DNA from: Cavia porcellus | Taxonomy: Eukaryota; Chordata; Mammalia; Rodentia; Caviidae | DNA length: 64,000 nt | Direction: 5' to 3' | Assembly (NCBI RefSeq): GCF_034190915.1 | Contig: NW_026947501.1 | Location: forward strand, 1,364,001 to 1,428,000 | Part shown: positions 46,601 to 59,000 of the stretch, piece by piece | Layout: each line of letters starts with the position of its first letter | Position numbering within the stretch: the stretch's first letter is position 1 | The notes under the pieces: model-generated | Seen by the model: only the letters and a program-made list of their open reading frames with translations | Told to the model about the DNA's origin: nothing | The model's database searches: none | Made by a program: the position numbers and the translations under genes

Positions 46601-48999
46601 GTAAGCTTTAGGGTTAGATTTAAAGGTTAGAGTTAGGGTTTGTGTTAGTGTTAGCGTTAGAGTTTTGGGTTAGTGCTAGTGTGAGGGTTAGGGTGAGTGT
46701 TAGGGTTAGGTTTATGGTTAAAGTTTAGGTTTAGGGATAGGTTTAGGGTTAGGATTAATGTTAGGATTAGAAGTTAATGTTAGTTGTCGGGTTATGGTTA
46801 TGGTTATGGTTATGGTTATTGTTATGGTTATCGTTAGGTTTAGTGTTAGGTGTTAGGGAGAGAGTTAGGGTTAGGCTTCATGTTACAGTTCGTGTTACAG
46901 TTACAATTAGGTTTAGGGTTTGGGTTAGTCTTAGGGTTGGGGTTGGGTTTAGGTTTACAGTTAGTTTTAGGTTTAATTTTAGGGTTGGGTTTAGGGGTTA
47001 AGTGTTAGTGATAGGATTAGGGTAGGGTTAGAGTTTGGGTTATTGTTAGCTTTAAACTTAGTTTTAGGATTAGGGATAGGGTTAGTGTTATGGGTTAAGT
47101 GTTAGGGGTAGAATTAAGGTTATGGTTAAGTTTAGGGTTAGGATTACGTTTAGGGTTAGGGTTAGGTTTATGGTTAGGTTTAGGGTTATGGATAGTGTTA
47201 GGGTTTGGGTTAGGCTTTACAGTTAGGGTTAGGTTTAGGGTTAGGATTAGGTTTAGGCTTATGGTTAGAGGTTAGCGTTAGGTTCAGTGTTAGAGTTTGT
47301 GGGTAGGTTAGGGTTAGGGTTAGGATTAGTGTTTACAGTAATGTTTAGGGTTAGTTTAAGGGGTAAGGTTATGGTTATGATTAGTGTTAGGTTTAGGGTT
47401 AGTGTCATGGTTAGGATTAGATGTTAGGGTTAGTGGTAGGGTTAGGGTTATGGTTATGGTTAGTTTAATTTTTGTGTTAGGTTTAAGGTTAGGGGTTAGT
47501 TTCTAGGGAGAGGGTTAAGATTAGGCCTCGGGTTATGGTTAGCGTTAGGGTTACGATTAGGTTTAGGGTTAGGCTTAGGGTTAGGGCTAGGGTTAGGGTT
47601 AGGTTATGTGTTAGTTTTAGTTTTAGGTTTAGTGTTTGGGTTGGGGTTAGGTGTTAGTGATAGAGATAGGGATAGGGTTAGGGTTAGTGTTAGGGTTAGG
47701 TTTAGGGTAAGGGTTAGGTTTACAGTGAGGTTTAGTTTTAGGAATAGTGTTAGGTTTACGGTTACTGTTTAGGGTTAGATTTAGGGTTAGGGTTAGGGTT
47801 AGGTTTTGGTTTACTTTTAGTGTTAGGGTTAGAAGTTGGTTCAGTGTTAGGGTTACGGTGAGGTATACAGTTAGATTTAGGGTTAGGGTTAAGGTTAGGG
47901 TTAGAGGTTATGGTTAATGTTAGGGATAGGGTTACAGTTAAAATTTAGGTTTAGGTTTAGGTTTAGGGTTAGGGTTAGTTTTAGGGTTAGGTTTAGGTTT
48001 AGGGTTAGGGTTAGGGGTTAAGTGTTAGTGATAGTGTTAGGGTTAGGGTTAGGTTTAGGGATAGTATTAGGGTTATGGTGGGGTTCAGTTAGGTTTAGTG
48101 TTAGGGTTAGGGTTAGGATTAGGCTTAGAAGCTATGGTTAGGTTTAGGGTTAGGGTTAAAGCTTAGGTTTAGGGTTAGGTTAGGGTTATTTATAGGGTTA
48201 CGCTTAGGCTTCGGGTTATGGTTAAGTTTCCAGTTACGATTAGGTTAGTGTTAGGGTTAGGATTATGGTTAGGGTTAGGGCTAGTGTTACCGTTACGATT
48301 AGGTTAGTGTTAGGATTAGAGTCAGGGTTAGGGTTACAGTTTGGTTAGGATTAGGGTTAGAAGTACGGGTTTGGTTAGGGGTAGGGTTAGTGTTAGGTTT
48401 AGGGTTAAGGTTAGAGTTAGAATTAGGGTTCAGATTAGGTTTAGTGTTACGGTTAGGGTTAGGGTGTGGATTAGGATTAGGTTTAGGGTAAGGGTTAGGT
48501 TTAGGGGTTAGGCGTTAGGAATAGTTTTAGGGTTAGGCTTCAGGTTACAGTTAGGGTTAGGGTTACGATTAGGTTTGGGTTAGTGTTAGGGTTAGTGTTT
48601 GTATTAGATTTAAGGTTTTTGTTAGGGTTAGAGTTAGTGTTAGGTTTAAGGGTTAGGTATTAGGGATAAGTTTGCAGTGAGGGTTAGGGTTAGAGTTAGT
48701 GTTAGGTTTAAGTGTTAGGTATTAGGGATATGGTTGCAGTGAGGGTTAGGTTTAGGGTTGGGTTATAGTTTAGGTTTAGGTTTAGGTTTAGGGTTAGTGT
48801 TAGGTTTAGGGTTATGAATAGAATTTAGGTTTAGGGTAAGTTTTAGTGTTAAGTTTATGGTTACGGTTAGGGTTAGTGTTAGGTTTAGGGTCAGGGTAAG
48901 TTTTATGTGTTAGGGAGAGCGTTTTGTTTAGGCTTCAGGCTATGTTTAGGTTTTGGCTTACAATTAGTTTTAGGGTTAGCATGAGGATTAGGGTTAGGG
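46601..48999 (+). repeat. Array segment 46.6-49.0 kb
   Basis: Degenerate hexamers. A partial signature is at about 47,334. A run of TTATGG units occurs at about 46,790-46,815. A tandem pair of about 62 bp lies at about 48,640-48,763 (GGTATTAGGGATA at 48,656 and 48,718, each followed by TTGCAGTGAGGGTTAGG). No gene or foreign insertion was seen. Confidence 0.7.
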
Positions 49000-49059
49000 T
49001 TAGGGTTAGGGTTAGGAATAGGGTTACCGTTTCGGTTAGGTTTAGGATTAAATTTAGGG

Positions 49060-50990
49060 TTGTGGTTAGTCTTAGAGGTTATGGTTATGTTTAGGGTTAG
49101 GTTTACAATTAAAGCTTAGGGTTATGGTTATGGTTAGAGTTAGGTTTAGAGGTTAGAGCTTGGGGTTAGCTTTAGTGTTTGGCTTAGAGGTTATGATTTG
49201 GGTTAAAGCTTAGGTTTATGTTTAGGGGTACGTTTAGGGTTAGGGTTAGGTTTAGATGTTAGTATTAGTGTTAGGTTTAGCGTTAGTGTTTGTGTTAGGA
49301 TTAGGGTTAGGTTTAGAGTTAGGGTTAGGTTTAGGGTTAGGGTTAGGCCTAGGGTTAGGATTCTGGTTAGTGTTAGGATTTGGGATAGGTTTATGGCTAG
49401 GCTTTGGGTAATGTTTAGGTTTAGGGTTAGGTTTAGGTTTAGGGTTGGGTTGAGATTTAGGGTTAGGATTAGGGTTAGCATTAGGGTTAGAAGTTAGGAT
49501 TAGTGTTAGGTTTAGGTATAATTTAGTGTTAGTGTTAGGGTTAGGGTTAGTGGTTAAGATAGGGTTAGGGTTAGGGTTAAGTTTATGTTTAGGGTTAGAG
49601 GTATGGGTTTGGGTTAGGTTTTGGGGTAGGGTTAAAGTTAGGTTTAGGGTTATGGTAGTTTTGGGGTTAGGGTTGGTGCTAGGTATTACGATCAGGGTTA
49701 TGGTTAGTTTAAGGGATCGGGTTAGGGTTAGAGTTAGGGTGAGGCTTAGGGTTATGTTTACAGGTTAGCGTTAGGTTTAGGGTTACAGTTAGTGTTAAAG
49801 GTAAGTGTTAGGGTTATGGTTAGTTTTAGGGTTAGGGTTATGATTAAAAATTAGGGTTAGTGGTAGGTTTATGGTTATGGTTAGGGCTAGGGTTAGGGTT
49901 AGGGATAGGAGTTATGTGTTTTGGATAGAGTTAGCTTTAGTGTTAGGGTTAGTTAGTTTTATGGTTAGGTTTAGGGTGAGGGATAGTGTTAGGTTTAGGG
50001 TTAAGGTTAGGGTTAGGGATAGGGTTAGGGTTAGGGTTAGGGTTAATGTTCAGTGGTAGGTTGATGGTTAGGGTTAGGGTTATGGTTAGGGTTACGGATA
50101 GGGTTACAGTTTGGGTTAGGTTTAGGATTAGAGTTAGGGTTACAGTTGGGCTTAGAGGTTATGGTTATTTTCAGGGTTAGGGTTACAATGAAAGCTTAGT
50201 TTTAGGGTTAGGGTTAGGGTTAGGTTTAGAGGTTAGAGCTTGGGGTTAGCGTTAGGGTTTGGCTTAGAGGTTATGATTAGGGTTAAAGCTTAGGTTTATG
50301 GTTAGGGTTCCGGTTAGGGTTAGGGTTAAGGTTAGAGTTTAGTGTTAGTATTAGGTTTAGCATTAGTGTTTGTGTTAGGATTAGGGTTAGGTTTTGAGTT
50401 AGGGCTAGGTTTAGGGTTAGGGTTAGGCCTAGGGTTAGGATTATGGTTAGTGTTAGGGTTTAAGATAGGGTTACAGCTAGGCTTTGAATAATGGTTAGGT
50501 TTAGGTTTATGTTTAGGGTTAGGGTTGGGTTGAGATTTATGGTAAGGATTAGGGTTAGCATTAGTGTTAGAAGTTAGGTTTAGTGTTAGGTTTAGGGTTA
50601 GGTTAAAGTATAATTTAGTGTTAAGGTTAGGTTTAGGGTTAGTGGTTAAAGTTAGGGTTAGGGTTAGGGTTAAGTTTAGGTTTAGGGTTAGAGGTATGGG
50701 TTAGGGTTAGGTTTAGGGGTAGGGTTAGAGTTAGGTTTAGGGTTATGGTAGGTTTGGAGTTAGGGTTAGGGATAGGTATTATGATCAGGGTTATGGTTAG
50801 TTTAAGAGGTCGGGTTAGGGTTAGAGTTAGGGTGAGGCTTAGGGTTATGTTTACAGGTTTGCGATAGGTTTAGGGTTACAGTTAGTGTTAGAGGTAAGTG
50901 TTAGGGTTAGGGTTAGTTTTAGGGTTAGGGTTACGGTTAGGATTAGAAATTAGGGTTAGTGGTAGGGTTAGGGTTATGGCTATGGTTTTG
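49060..50990 (+). repeat. Tandem pair of ~1.08-1.09-kb units
   Basis: GAGCTTGGGGTTAGC is at 49,156 and 50,236 (1,080 apart). The signature ATTACGATCAGGG / ATTATGATCAGGG is at 49,685 and 50,777 (1,092 apart). Phrases AGGCCTAGGGTTAGGATT, GTTTACAGGTT and AAATTAGGGTTAGTGGTAGG occur in order in both copies. Confidence 0.85.
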
Positions 50991-50999
50991 GTTAGGGTT

Positions 51000-51878
51000 A
51001 GTGTTAGTTTTAGGTTTAGGGGTTAGGTTTTAGGGAGAGGGTTATTCTTAGGCTTCAGGTTACGCTTAGTGTTAGGGTTATGATTAGATTTAGGCTTAGG
51101 GTTAGGGTTAGTGTTAGGGTCAGAGTTAAGTTTACAGTTAGGTTTAGGGTTAGATTTAGGGTTTAGGTGTTAGGGATAGGGTTAGGGTTAGGGTTAGGGC
51201 AAGGTTTATGGTTAGTTTTAGCGTTACGGATAGTGTCAGTGTTAGGGTTAGGGTTTAGGGTAAGGGTTAGGGTTAGGGTTAGGTTTAAGATTAGGTTTAG
51301 GCTTATGGTTAGATGTTAGCATTAGGTTTAGTGTTAGAATTTCGGGTTAGGTTTAAGGTTAGGGTTAGGCTTAGATGTTATGTTTAGGTTAGTGCTAGGA
51401 TTAGGGTTAAAGCTTATTTTAGGGTTTGTGTTACGGTTAGGGTTAGGGTTAGGTTTAGAGGTTAGGGTTATTGTTAGGGTTCGGTTTAGTGTTAGTGTTT
51501 ACTTTAGGGTTAGAGTTAGGTTTAGAGTTAGGTTTAGGTTTAGGTTTAGGGTTAGGGTTAGGGTTAGGATTAGGGTTAGGGTTAGGGAAAGGGTTACGGT
51601 TAGGCTTTGGGTTAGGGTTAGTGTTGTGGTTAGGGTTATGTTTAGAGATATGTGTTAGGGTTAGCATTAGGGTTAGGGTACAGGTTAGCGTAAGGGTTAT
51701 GCTAGGTTTAGGGTTAGGGTTAGGGTTCGGGTTAGGTATTACAGTTAGGGTTAGGGTTAGTTTAAGGGCTAGGTTTATGGTTAGGGTTACAGTTAGGGTT
51801 ACTATTAGGGTTAGCCATTATTGTTGCGGTTAGGATTATGGTTTGGGTTAGAGTTATGGTTAGGGTTCGATGTTAAGG
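51000..51878 (+). repeat. Array segment 51.0-51.9 kb
   Basis: Degenerate hexamers with one signature copy at about 51,738 (ATTACAGTTAGGG, TTTAAGGGCTAGG). A run of near-canonical repeat occurs at about 51,500-51,590, with successive TTAGGT and TTAGGG units. Nothing else was recognised. Confidence 0.65.
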
Positions 51879-51944
51879 TTAGTGTTAGTGTTAGTGTTAG
51901 TGTTGGTGTTGGTGTTGGTGTTGGGGTTGGGGTTGGGGTTGGGG
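51879..51944 (+). repeat. Stepwise variant block (TTAGTG)4(TTGGTG)3(TTGGGG)4
   Basis: Eleven perfect hexamers in three homogeneous groups that change one base at a time: TTAGTG at 51,879-51,902, TTGGTG at 51,903-51,920 and TTGGGG at 51,921-51,944, followed by TTAGGG from 51,945. The A-to-G change at unit position 3 spans both later groups, and the T at position 5 spans both earlier groups. I saw no comparable run of TTGGTG or TTGGGG elsewhere in the window. Confidence 0.93.
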
Positions 51945-51984
51945 TTAGGGTTAGGTTTAGGGTTACGGTTATGGTTAGGGTTAG

Positions 51985-52545
51985 GGTTAGAAGTTAGGGT
52001 TAGGGTTAGCACAGCGGTTATGTTTAGTGTTAGGGTTAGGGTTAAAACTTAGGTTCATGGTTCGTGTTAGGGTTAGGGATAGTGTAAGTGTTAAGATTAG
52101 ATTACTGGTTTATTTTAGGGTTAGGATTACAGTTAGGTCTAGCTTTATGTCTAGATGTTAGTGTTAGTTTTAAGGTTAGAGTTAGGGTTAGGGTTAGGTT
52201 TAGGATTATAGTTAGGGTTAGGGTTACAATTAAGTTAGGGGTAGGGTTAGGTTTAGGGTTAGGGTTATGGTTACGGTTAGGGTTAGAAGTTAGGGTTAGG
52301 GTTAGCTCATCGGTTATGTTTAGTGTTAGGGTTAGTGTTAAAGCTTAATTTCATGGTTAGGGTTAGGGATAGTGTAAGTGTTAATATTAGATTACTGGTT
52401 TATTTTAGGGATAGGATTACAGTTAGGTTTAGCTTTATGTCTAGATGTTAGTGTTAGTTTTAGGGTTAGAGTTAGGGTTAGGTTTAGGCTTAGGATTATA
52501 GTTAGGGTTAGGGTTACAATTAATTTAGGGTTATGGTTAGGGTTA
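51985..52545 (+). repeat. Tandem pair of 290-bp units
   Basis: ATTACTGGTTTATTTTAGGG is at 52,101 and 52,391, exactly 290 apart. Both copies contain CGGTTATGTTTAGTGTTAGG, GGGATAGTGTAAGTGTTAA, TTATGTCTAGATGTTAGTG and GGATTATAGTTAGGG in order, with few differences. Confidence 0.92.
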
Positions 52546-54290
52546 GGGTTAGGGGTTAGGTTAGAGTTTTAGGGTTATGGGTTAGGGTAATGGTTCGGGT
52601 TATGGTTAAGTTTATCGTTTTGGTTAGGGTAGGTCTAGTGTTATGGTTAAGGTAAGGGTTAGGTTGAGGTTTAGGTTTAGGGTTAGTGTTAGTTTAGAAG
52701 TTAGGTTTAGTCTCAGGTTTAGGGTTAGGGTAGGGATAGGTTTAGTGTTAGGGTTAGTGTTAGAGGTAAGCGTTAGTGTTAGGGTTAGAGTTAGGGTTAG
52801 GGTGAGTTTTAAGCTTTGGGTTAAAGGTATGGGTTAGGTTTATATTTAGGGTTAGTGTTAGGGTTAGGGTTATGATTAGGTTTAGGGCTGGTTTATGCTA
52901 GGTTTAGTATTAGGGTTAGGGTTAGGTATTACAGATTGGGTTAGGGTTAGTTTAAGGGGTAGGTTTAGGGTTTGGGTAAGGGATTAATGTTATATTTAGG
53001 GTTATAGTTATGGTTAGGGTTAGGCTTAGGTTTATTGTTAGGGTTATGTTTAGTGCTAGGGTTAGGTTTAGAGTTTAGTGTTAGTGTTAGGATTAGGGTT
53101 AGGTTTAGTGTTAGGGTTAGGGTTAAGGTTAGAGTTAGAGTTAGGGTAAGGTTTATGCTTAGGGTTATGGTTAGTGTTAGGGTTAAAATTAGATTCAGGT
53201 TAGAGTTATGGTTAGGGTTACACTTAGGTTTTGCATTAGATTTAGCTTTAGGGTTAGGGTTAGGGTTAGGTATAGGAATTGGGTGTTAGGGAATGGCTTA
53301 ATTTTATGGTTATGGTTAGGGTTAGTGTTTGGCTTAAGGTTAGTTTTAGGGTTAGGGTTAGTGTTACAGTTAGGCTTAGGATTAGAATTTTGGGTTAGGG
53401 TTAGAGTTAGGGTTAGGTTTAGGGGTTAGGTGAAGGGATAGGTTTATGGTTATGGTTAGGTTTAGGGTTAGTTTTAGGGTTAGGGTTATGGTTAGGTTTA
53501 GGTTTAGGGTTAGGATTAGAATTTAGGGTTAGGTTTAAGTTTATGGGTTAGGGTAAGTGTTAGGGTTATTGTTAGACGTTAGCATTAGGTTTAGGTTTAG
53601 GGTTAGAGTTAGGGTTAGGGTTAGGATTAGAGTTAAAGGTTAGTGTTAGGGTTAGGGTTACGGTTAGAGTTTAGGGTTAGTGTTTGTGTAAGGGTTAGGT
53701 TTAGTGTTTGGTTTAGGTTTAGGGTTAGAGTTTAGGGTTATGGTTAGGTTTAGCATTAGGGTTACTATTAGGGTTAGCATTAGGGTTAGGTTTAGGGTTA
53801 GTGTTAGGGTAATGATTAAGGTTAGGTTTAGGGGTTAGGTGTTATGGAGAGGTTTATGGTTAGTCTTTATGTTACGGTTAGTGTAGGTTTTAGATTAGTT
53901 TTAGTTTTAGGTTAGGATTAGGCTTAGGGTTAGGGTTAGGTTTAGGTTTAGTGTTAGGGTTAGTATTAGGGTTACACGCTAATTTTAGTGTTAGCATTAG
54001 GGTTAAAAATAGGGTTAGTGTTAGGTTTATGGTTAGAGGTTAGAGTTTGTTTTAGGGTTAGAGTTAGGGTTATTTTTAGGGCTAGGGTTAGGATTAGAAG
54101 TTATGGTTATGTTTACAGTTAGGGTTAGGGTTAAAGCTGATGTTCAGTGTTACAGTTATGGTTAGGGTTAAGGTTATGGTTAGGGTTATGGCTAGAGGTT
54201 AGCGTTGGTTTAGGTTTAGATTTAGGGTTAGTGTTAGGGTTAGTGTTAGGCTTAGAGGTTATGGTTGGGTTTAGGGTTTGGGTTAGGGTT
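52546..54290 (+). repeat. Array segment 52.5-54.3 kb
   Basis: Degenerate hexamers with one full signature copy at about 52,928 (ATTACAGATTGGG, TTTAAGGGGTAGG, GGGATTAATGTTA). No gene, RNA gene or inserted element was recognised. Confidence 0.65.
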
Positions 54291-56020
54291 AAATCTTAGG
54301 TTAAGTGTTAAGGTTAGTGATAGGGTTAGTGTTAGGGTTAGGAATAGCATAAGGGTTAGGATGAGGGTTAGTGGTTAATTTTAGGGTTAGGGTTACTGTT
54401 AGGTTTAGGGTTAGATTTAGAGGTTACTGTTAGTTTTAGGGTTAGGGTTAGGGTTAGTGTAAAGGTTAGGGTTAGTGTAAGAGTTAAGGTTAGGGTTATG
54501 GTTAGGCTTAGGGTTATAGTTAGGTTTAGGGTTACAATTAGGTTAGCATTAGGTTTAGGGTTAGGGTTAGGTTTATGGTTTGTGTTAGATTTAGTGTTTG
54601 GGTTAAGATTAGGGTTAGGGTCAGGTTTAATGTTTAGGTGTTAGGGATAGGGTTATGGATTAGGGTTAGTGTTAGAGTTTGGCTTCGATTTAGGGTTAGG
54701 GTTATGGTTCGTGTTAGTGTTTAGGGTTAGGGTTATGATTAGGGTTAGTGTTATGGTCAGGTTAGGGTTAGGTTGAGGTTAAGGGTTAGGGTTAGGGTTA
54801 GGGTTAGAAGTTAGATTTAGTGCTAAGTTTAGGGTTAGAGTTAGGGATAGTTTAGGCTTAGGGTTAGTGTTAGAGTTTAGGGTTAGTATTAGTGTTAGGG
54901 TTAGCGTTAGGTTTAGTGTTATGGCTAGGGTTAGGGTTAGGTTTAGTTATTACTGTCAGGCTTAGTGTTAGTTTAAGGGGTAGGATTAAGGTTAGGGTTA
55001 GGTTTAGGTATTAAAGTCAGGCTTAGCATAAGTTTAAGGGGTAGGGTTAGAGTTAGGGTAAGGGATTAATTTTAGGTTTGGGTTAGGTTTATTGTTATGG
55101 TTATGGTTAGGGTTAGGGTTAAAATTAGAAATTAGGGTTGTGGTTAGGGTTATGGTTAATGTTAGGGTTAGGGTGAGGGTGAGGTTTATGATTAGGGGTT
55201 AGGTGTTAGTGAGAGTGTTAAGGTTATCCTTCGGATTATGGTTAGGGTTAGTGTTATGATTAAGTTTAGGGTTAGCATTAGGGTTAGGGTTAGGGTTACT
55301 GTTAGGTTTACTGTTAGTTTTATGGTTATGTTCAGCGTTAGGGTTAGGGGTTATGTGTTAGTGATAGGGTTAGGGTTAGGGTTAGGGTTATGTTTACAGT
55401 TAAGGTTGGGTTTAGGGATAATGTTAGGTTTACGGTTAGTGTTTAGGGTTATTGTTAGGGTTATGGTTAGTGTTAGTGTTAGAGTTAGGGTTAGGCTTAT
55501 GGGATAAGTGTTAGGTTTAGGTTTTTGGAGAGTGTTAGGTTTAGGCCAAGGGTTACAGTTAGGGTTAGAGTTATGTTTAGGTTAGTGTAAGGGTTAGGGT
55601 TAGGGTTAGATGATAGGGATAGGTTTAGGGTATGAGTTAGTGTCATGGTTAGAGTTTAGGTTTACGGTTAGGGTTAGGGTTCGGGTTGGGTTAGTGGTTA
55701 GCATTAGGTTTGGGTTAGGGTTATGGTTAAAGCTTAGGGTTGGGATTAGGTTTAGGGTTTGGGTTAGGTTTAGGGTTAGGGTTAGGGTTAGGCTTATATT
55801 TAGAGGTTAGCATTAGGTTTAGTGATAGAGTTTGTGGTTACTTTTAGGGTTAGGTTTAGGGTGAGACTTAGAAGCTATGGTTAGTGTTATGGTTAGGGTT
55901 AAGTTTAAAGCTGAGTTTTAGGGTTAGGGTTAGGGATAAGGTTAGTTTTAGGGTTAGGTCTAGGCTTAGATTTATGGTTAGGTTTAGGAATACATTTAGG
56001 TTAGTGTTAGGGTTTTGGTT
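54290..56020 (+). repeat. Copy of the 20.4-22.1 kb block
   Basis: Colinear with 20,400-22,100 at an offset near 33.9 kb (landmarks under that entry). Two signature copies lie only 62 bp apart here (54,947 and 55,009), while the 21.1 kb relative has one, so a short local duplication happened in this copy. Confidence 0.82.
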
Positions 56021-59000
56021 AGGGTTAGAATTTTGGTTTTGTTTTAGGTTTAGGGTTAGGGATCGGTTTGGGGTTAAGGTTAGTGTTAGAGTTTAGGTTT
56101 AGTGTTAGGGTTATGGTTATTGTTAGGATTAGAATTTTGGGTTAGGGTTAGGTTAAGTGGTATGTGTTATGGATAGGGTAATGGTTATGGTTAGGTTTAG
56201 AGATAGGGTTATGATTATGGTTAGAGGTTAGTGTTAGGTTTAGGGTTAGGGTTTCAGTTAGAGTTAAAGGTTACTGTTAGTGTTAGGGTTACAGTTAGAG
56301 TTTAAGGTTAGTGTAAGGGTAAGTGTTAGTTTTAGGATTAGTGTTAGGTTTAGGGTTAGAGTTTAGGGTTATGATTCAGTGTAGGGTTAGGGTTAGGCTT
56401 ACGCTTAGTGTTAGGGTTATGATTAAGTTTAGGGTTAGGGTTAGGGTTAGGGTTAGGGTTAGAGTTAGGGTTAGTTTTAGAGTTAGGGTTAGGGTTAGGG
56501 TTTGTTGTTAGGTGTTAATGATAGGGTAGGATTAGGGTTAGGTTTAGGGTTTGGTTTAGGGTTAGGGTTAGGTTTAGCGATAGTGTTAGGGTAACGGTTA
56601 GTGTTAGGTTTAAATCTTAGTTTCAGGGTTAGGTTTAGGTTAAGGATTAGAATTAGTGTTAGCGGTTTGGTTTAGAGTTAGGATTACGGTTAGTTCTAGG
56701 GTTAGATTTAGAAGTTAGTATTAGCGTTAGGATTAGGCTTAGGGTTAGTGTTAAGGTTAGGGTTAAGGTTAGATTTAGGGTTAGGTTTAGGCTTATGGTT
56801 ATGGTTAGGGTTATGGTTACAATTAGGTTCGGGTTCGGGTTAGTGCTACGGTCAGTGTTAGGATTAGAATTTCTGGTTAGGGTTAGGTTTACAGTTTAAT
56901 GTTAGGGTTAGGGTTACTGTTATGGTTAAAAGTTAGCATTAGGTTTATTGTTAGGGTTAGGGTCAAGGTTAGGGTTTGGGTTAGAGTTAAAGGTAAGGGT
57001 TATGGTTAGTGTTACGGTTAGTGTTTAGTGTTTGTGTTAGGGTAAGGGTTAGGTTTATGGTTAGGTTCAATGTCAGGGTTATGGTTCGGGTTACGCTTAG
57101 TGTTAGGGTTATGATTAAGGTTAAGGTTAGGGGTTAGGTGTTAGGGAGAGGGTTAAGGTTAGGCTTCGTGTTATGGTCAGGGTTAGTGTTATGATTAGGT
57201 TCAGGGTTAGGCTTAGGGTTAGTGTTATGGTTAGGTTTAGTGTTAGTTTTAGGGTTAGGTTCAGTGTTAGGGTTAGGGGTTAGGTGTTAGGGATAGGATT
57301 ATGGTTAGCTTTACAGTTAGTGTTAGGTTTACCGTGAGGGTTGTGTTACGGGTATTGTTAGGTTTATGGTTAGGGTTTAGGGTTAGTGTTAATGTTAGGT
57401 TTAGGGTTACGGTTAGGCTTCTATTTACGTTTAGGTTTAGAGTTACATTTAGTTTAGGTTTAGAGTTAGGGTTATGTTTGGGTTAGGTTTAGGGTTAGAT
57501 GTTAGGGATATGTTTAGGGTTGGGTTAGTGTTAAGGTTAGAGTTTAGGTTTAGGGTTAGTGTTAGGGTTAGTGTTTAGCGTTAGGTTTGGGTTAGGTTAG
57601 GGTTAAAGCTTAGATTTAGTGTTAGGTTTAGGTTTAGAGTTAGGGTTAGTGTTAGGTTTAGGGTTAGGGTTAGGGTAAGGGTTATGTTTAGAGGTTACCA
57701 TTAGGTTTAGTGATAGAGTTTGTGGTTAGGGTTAGGGTTAGGGTTAGGGTGAGGATTAGATGTTATTTTTAGGGTTATATTTAGGGTTAGGGTTAAAAAT
57801 TAGGTTTAGGGTTAGGGGTAGCATTAGGTTTAGGGATAGGGTTAGTGTTAGGATTAGGGCTAGGTTTAGGGTTAGGGTTTAGGATTATACTTAGGTTAGA
57901 CTTAGGGTTAGGGTTAGAATTAAGGGTTTGCGTGAGGTTTAGGGTTATGGTTAGGGATAGCTTTAGGGTTAGTTTTAGAGGTTAGCTTTAGTGTTAGGGT
58001 TAGCGTTCGTCTTATTGTTAGCATTAGGATTAGAATTTTGGGTTAGGGTTAGGTTTAGGGGTTAGGTGTTAGGGATCCGGTAACGGTTATGGTTAGGTTA
58101 ATGTTAGTTTAGGGTTAGGTTTAGGCTTATGATTAGGGTTATGCTTAGGGTTAGAATTAGAATGTAGGGTTAGGGTTTTAATTAGGTTTACGGGTTAGGT
58201 TTACAGTTATGGTTAGAGGTTAGCATTAGGTTTAGGATTAGGGTTAGTGTTAGGTTTAGGGTTTGGGTTAGAGTTAAAGATCAGGGTTACGGTTAGGGTT
58301 AAGGTTAGAGTTTAGGGTTAGTGTTAGGGTAAGTGTTAGGTTAATGGTTAGTGTTAGGGTTTGGGTTAGATGTTAGGGACAGATTTAGGGTTAGGGTTAG
58401 TGTTACAGTTAGATTTTAGGATTAGGGATCAGTTTAGGGTTAGCAGTTCCCGTTAGGTTTGGGTTAGTGTTAGGGTTAAAACTTAGGTTTAGGTTTAGGG
58501 TTAGTGTTAAGGTTAGTGTTAGTGTTAGGGTTAGGCTTAGGGTTAGTGTTAGTGTTAGTGTTAGTGTTAGTGTTACGGTTAGGGTTATGGTTAAGGTTAG
58601 GATCAAGATTAGGTTTAGGGTTAGGGTTAGGGTTATAGTTAGTGTTCGGTTTAGGGTTAGTTTTAGAGTTAGGGTTAAGTTTAAGTTTAGGGGTTAGGTG
58701 TTAGGGAAAAGGTTAGGGTTAGGGTTAAGTCTAGTGTTTGGTTTAGGGTTAGGGTTAGGTATAGTGTTAGGGTTAGGGTTAGGCTTTAAGGTTAGAGTTA
58801 GTGTTAGGATTAGGGTTAGGTTTAGGGTTAGGGTTAGGGTTAGTGTTACGGTTAGAAGTTAGGTTTAGTGTTAAGGTTATGGTTAGGGTTACGGTTAGCA
58901 TTATGGTTATAGGTTAGCATTTGATTTACGGTTAGATTTAGGGTTATCGTTAGAGTTAGTGTTGGTCTTGGAGGTTATCGATAGGATTAGGGTTAGGGTT

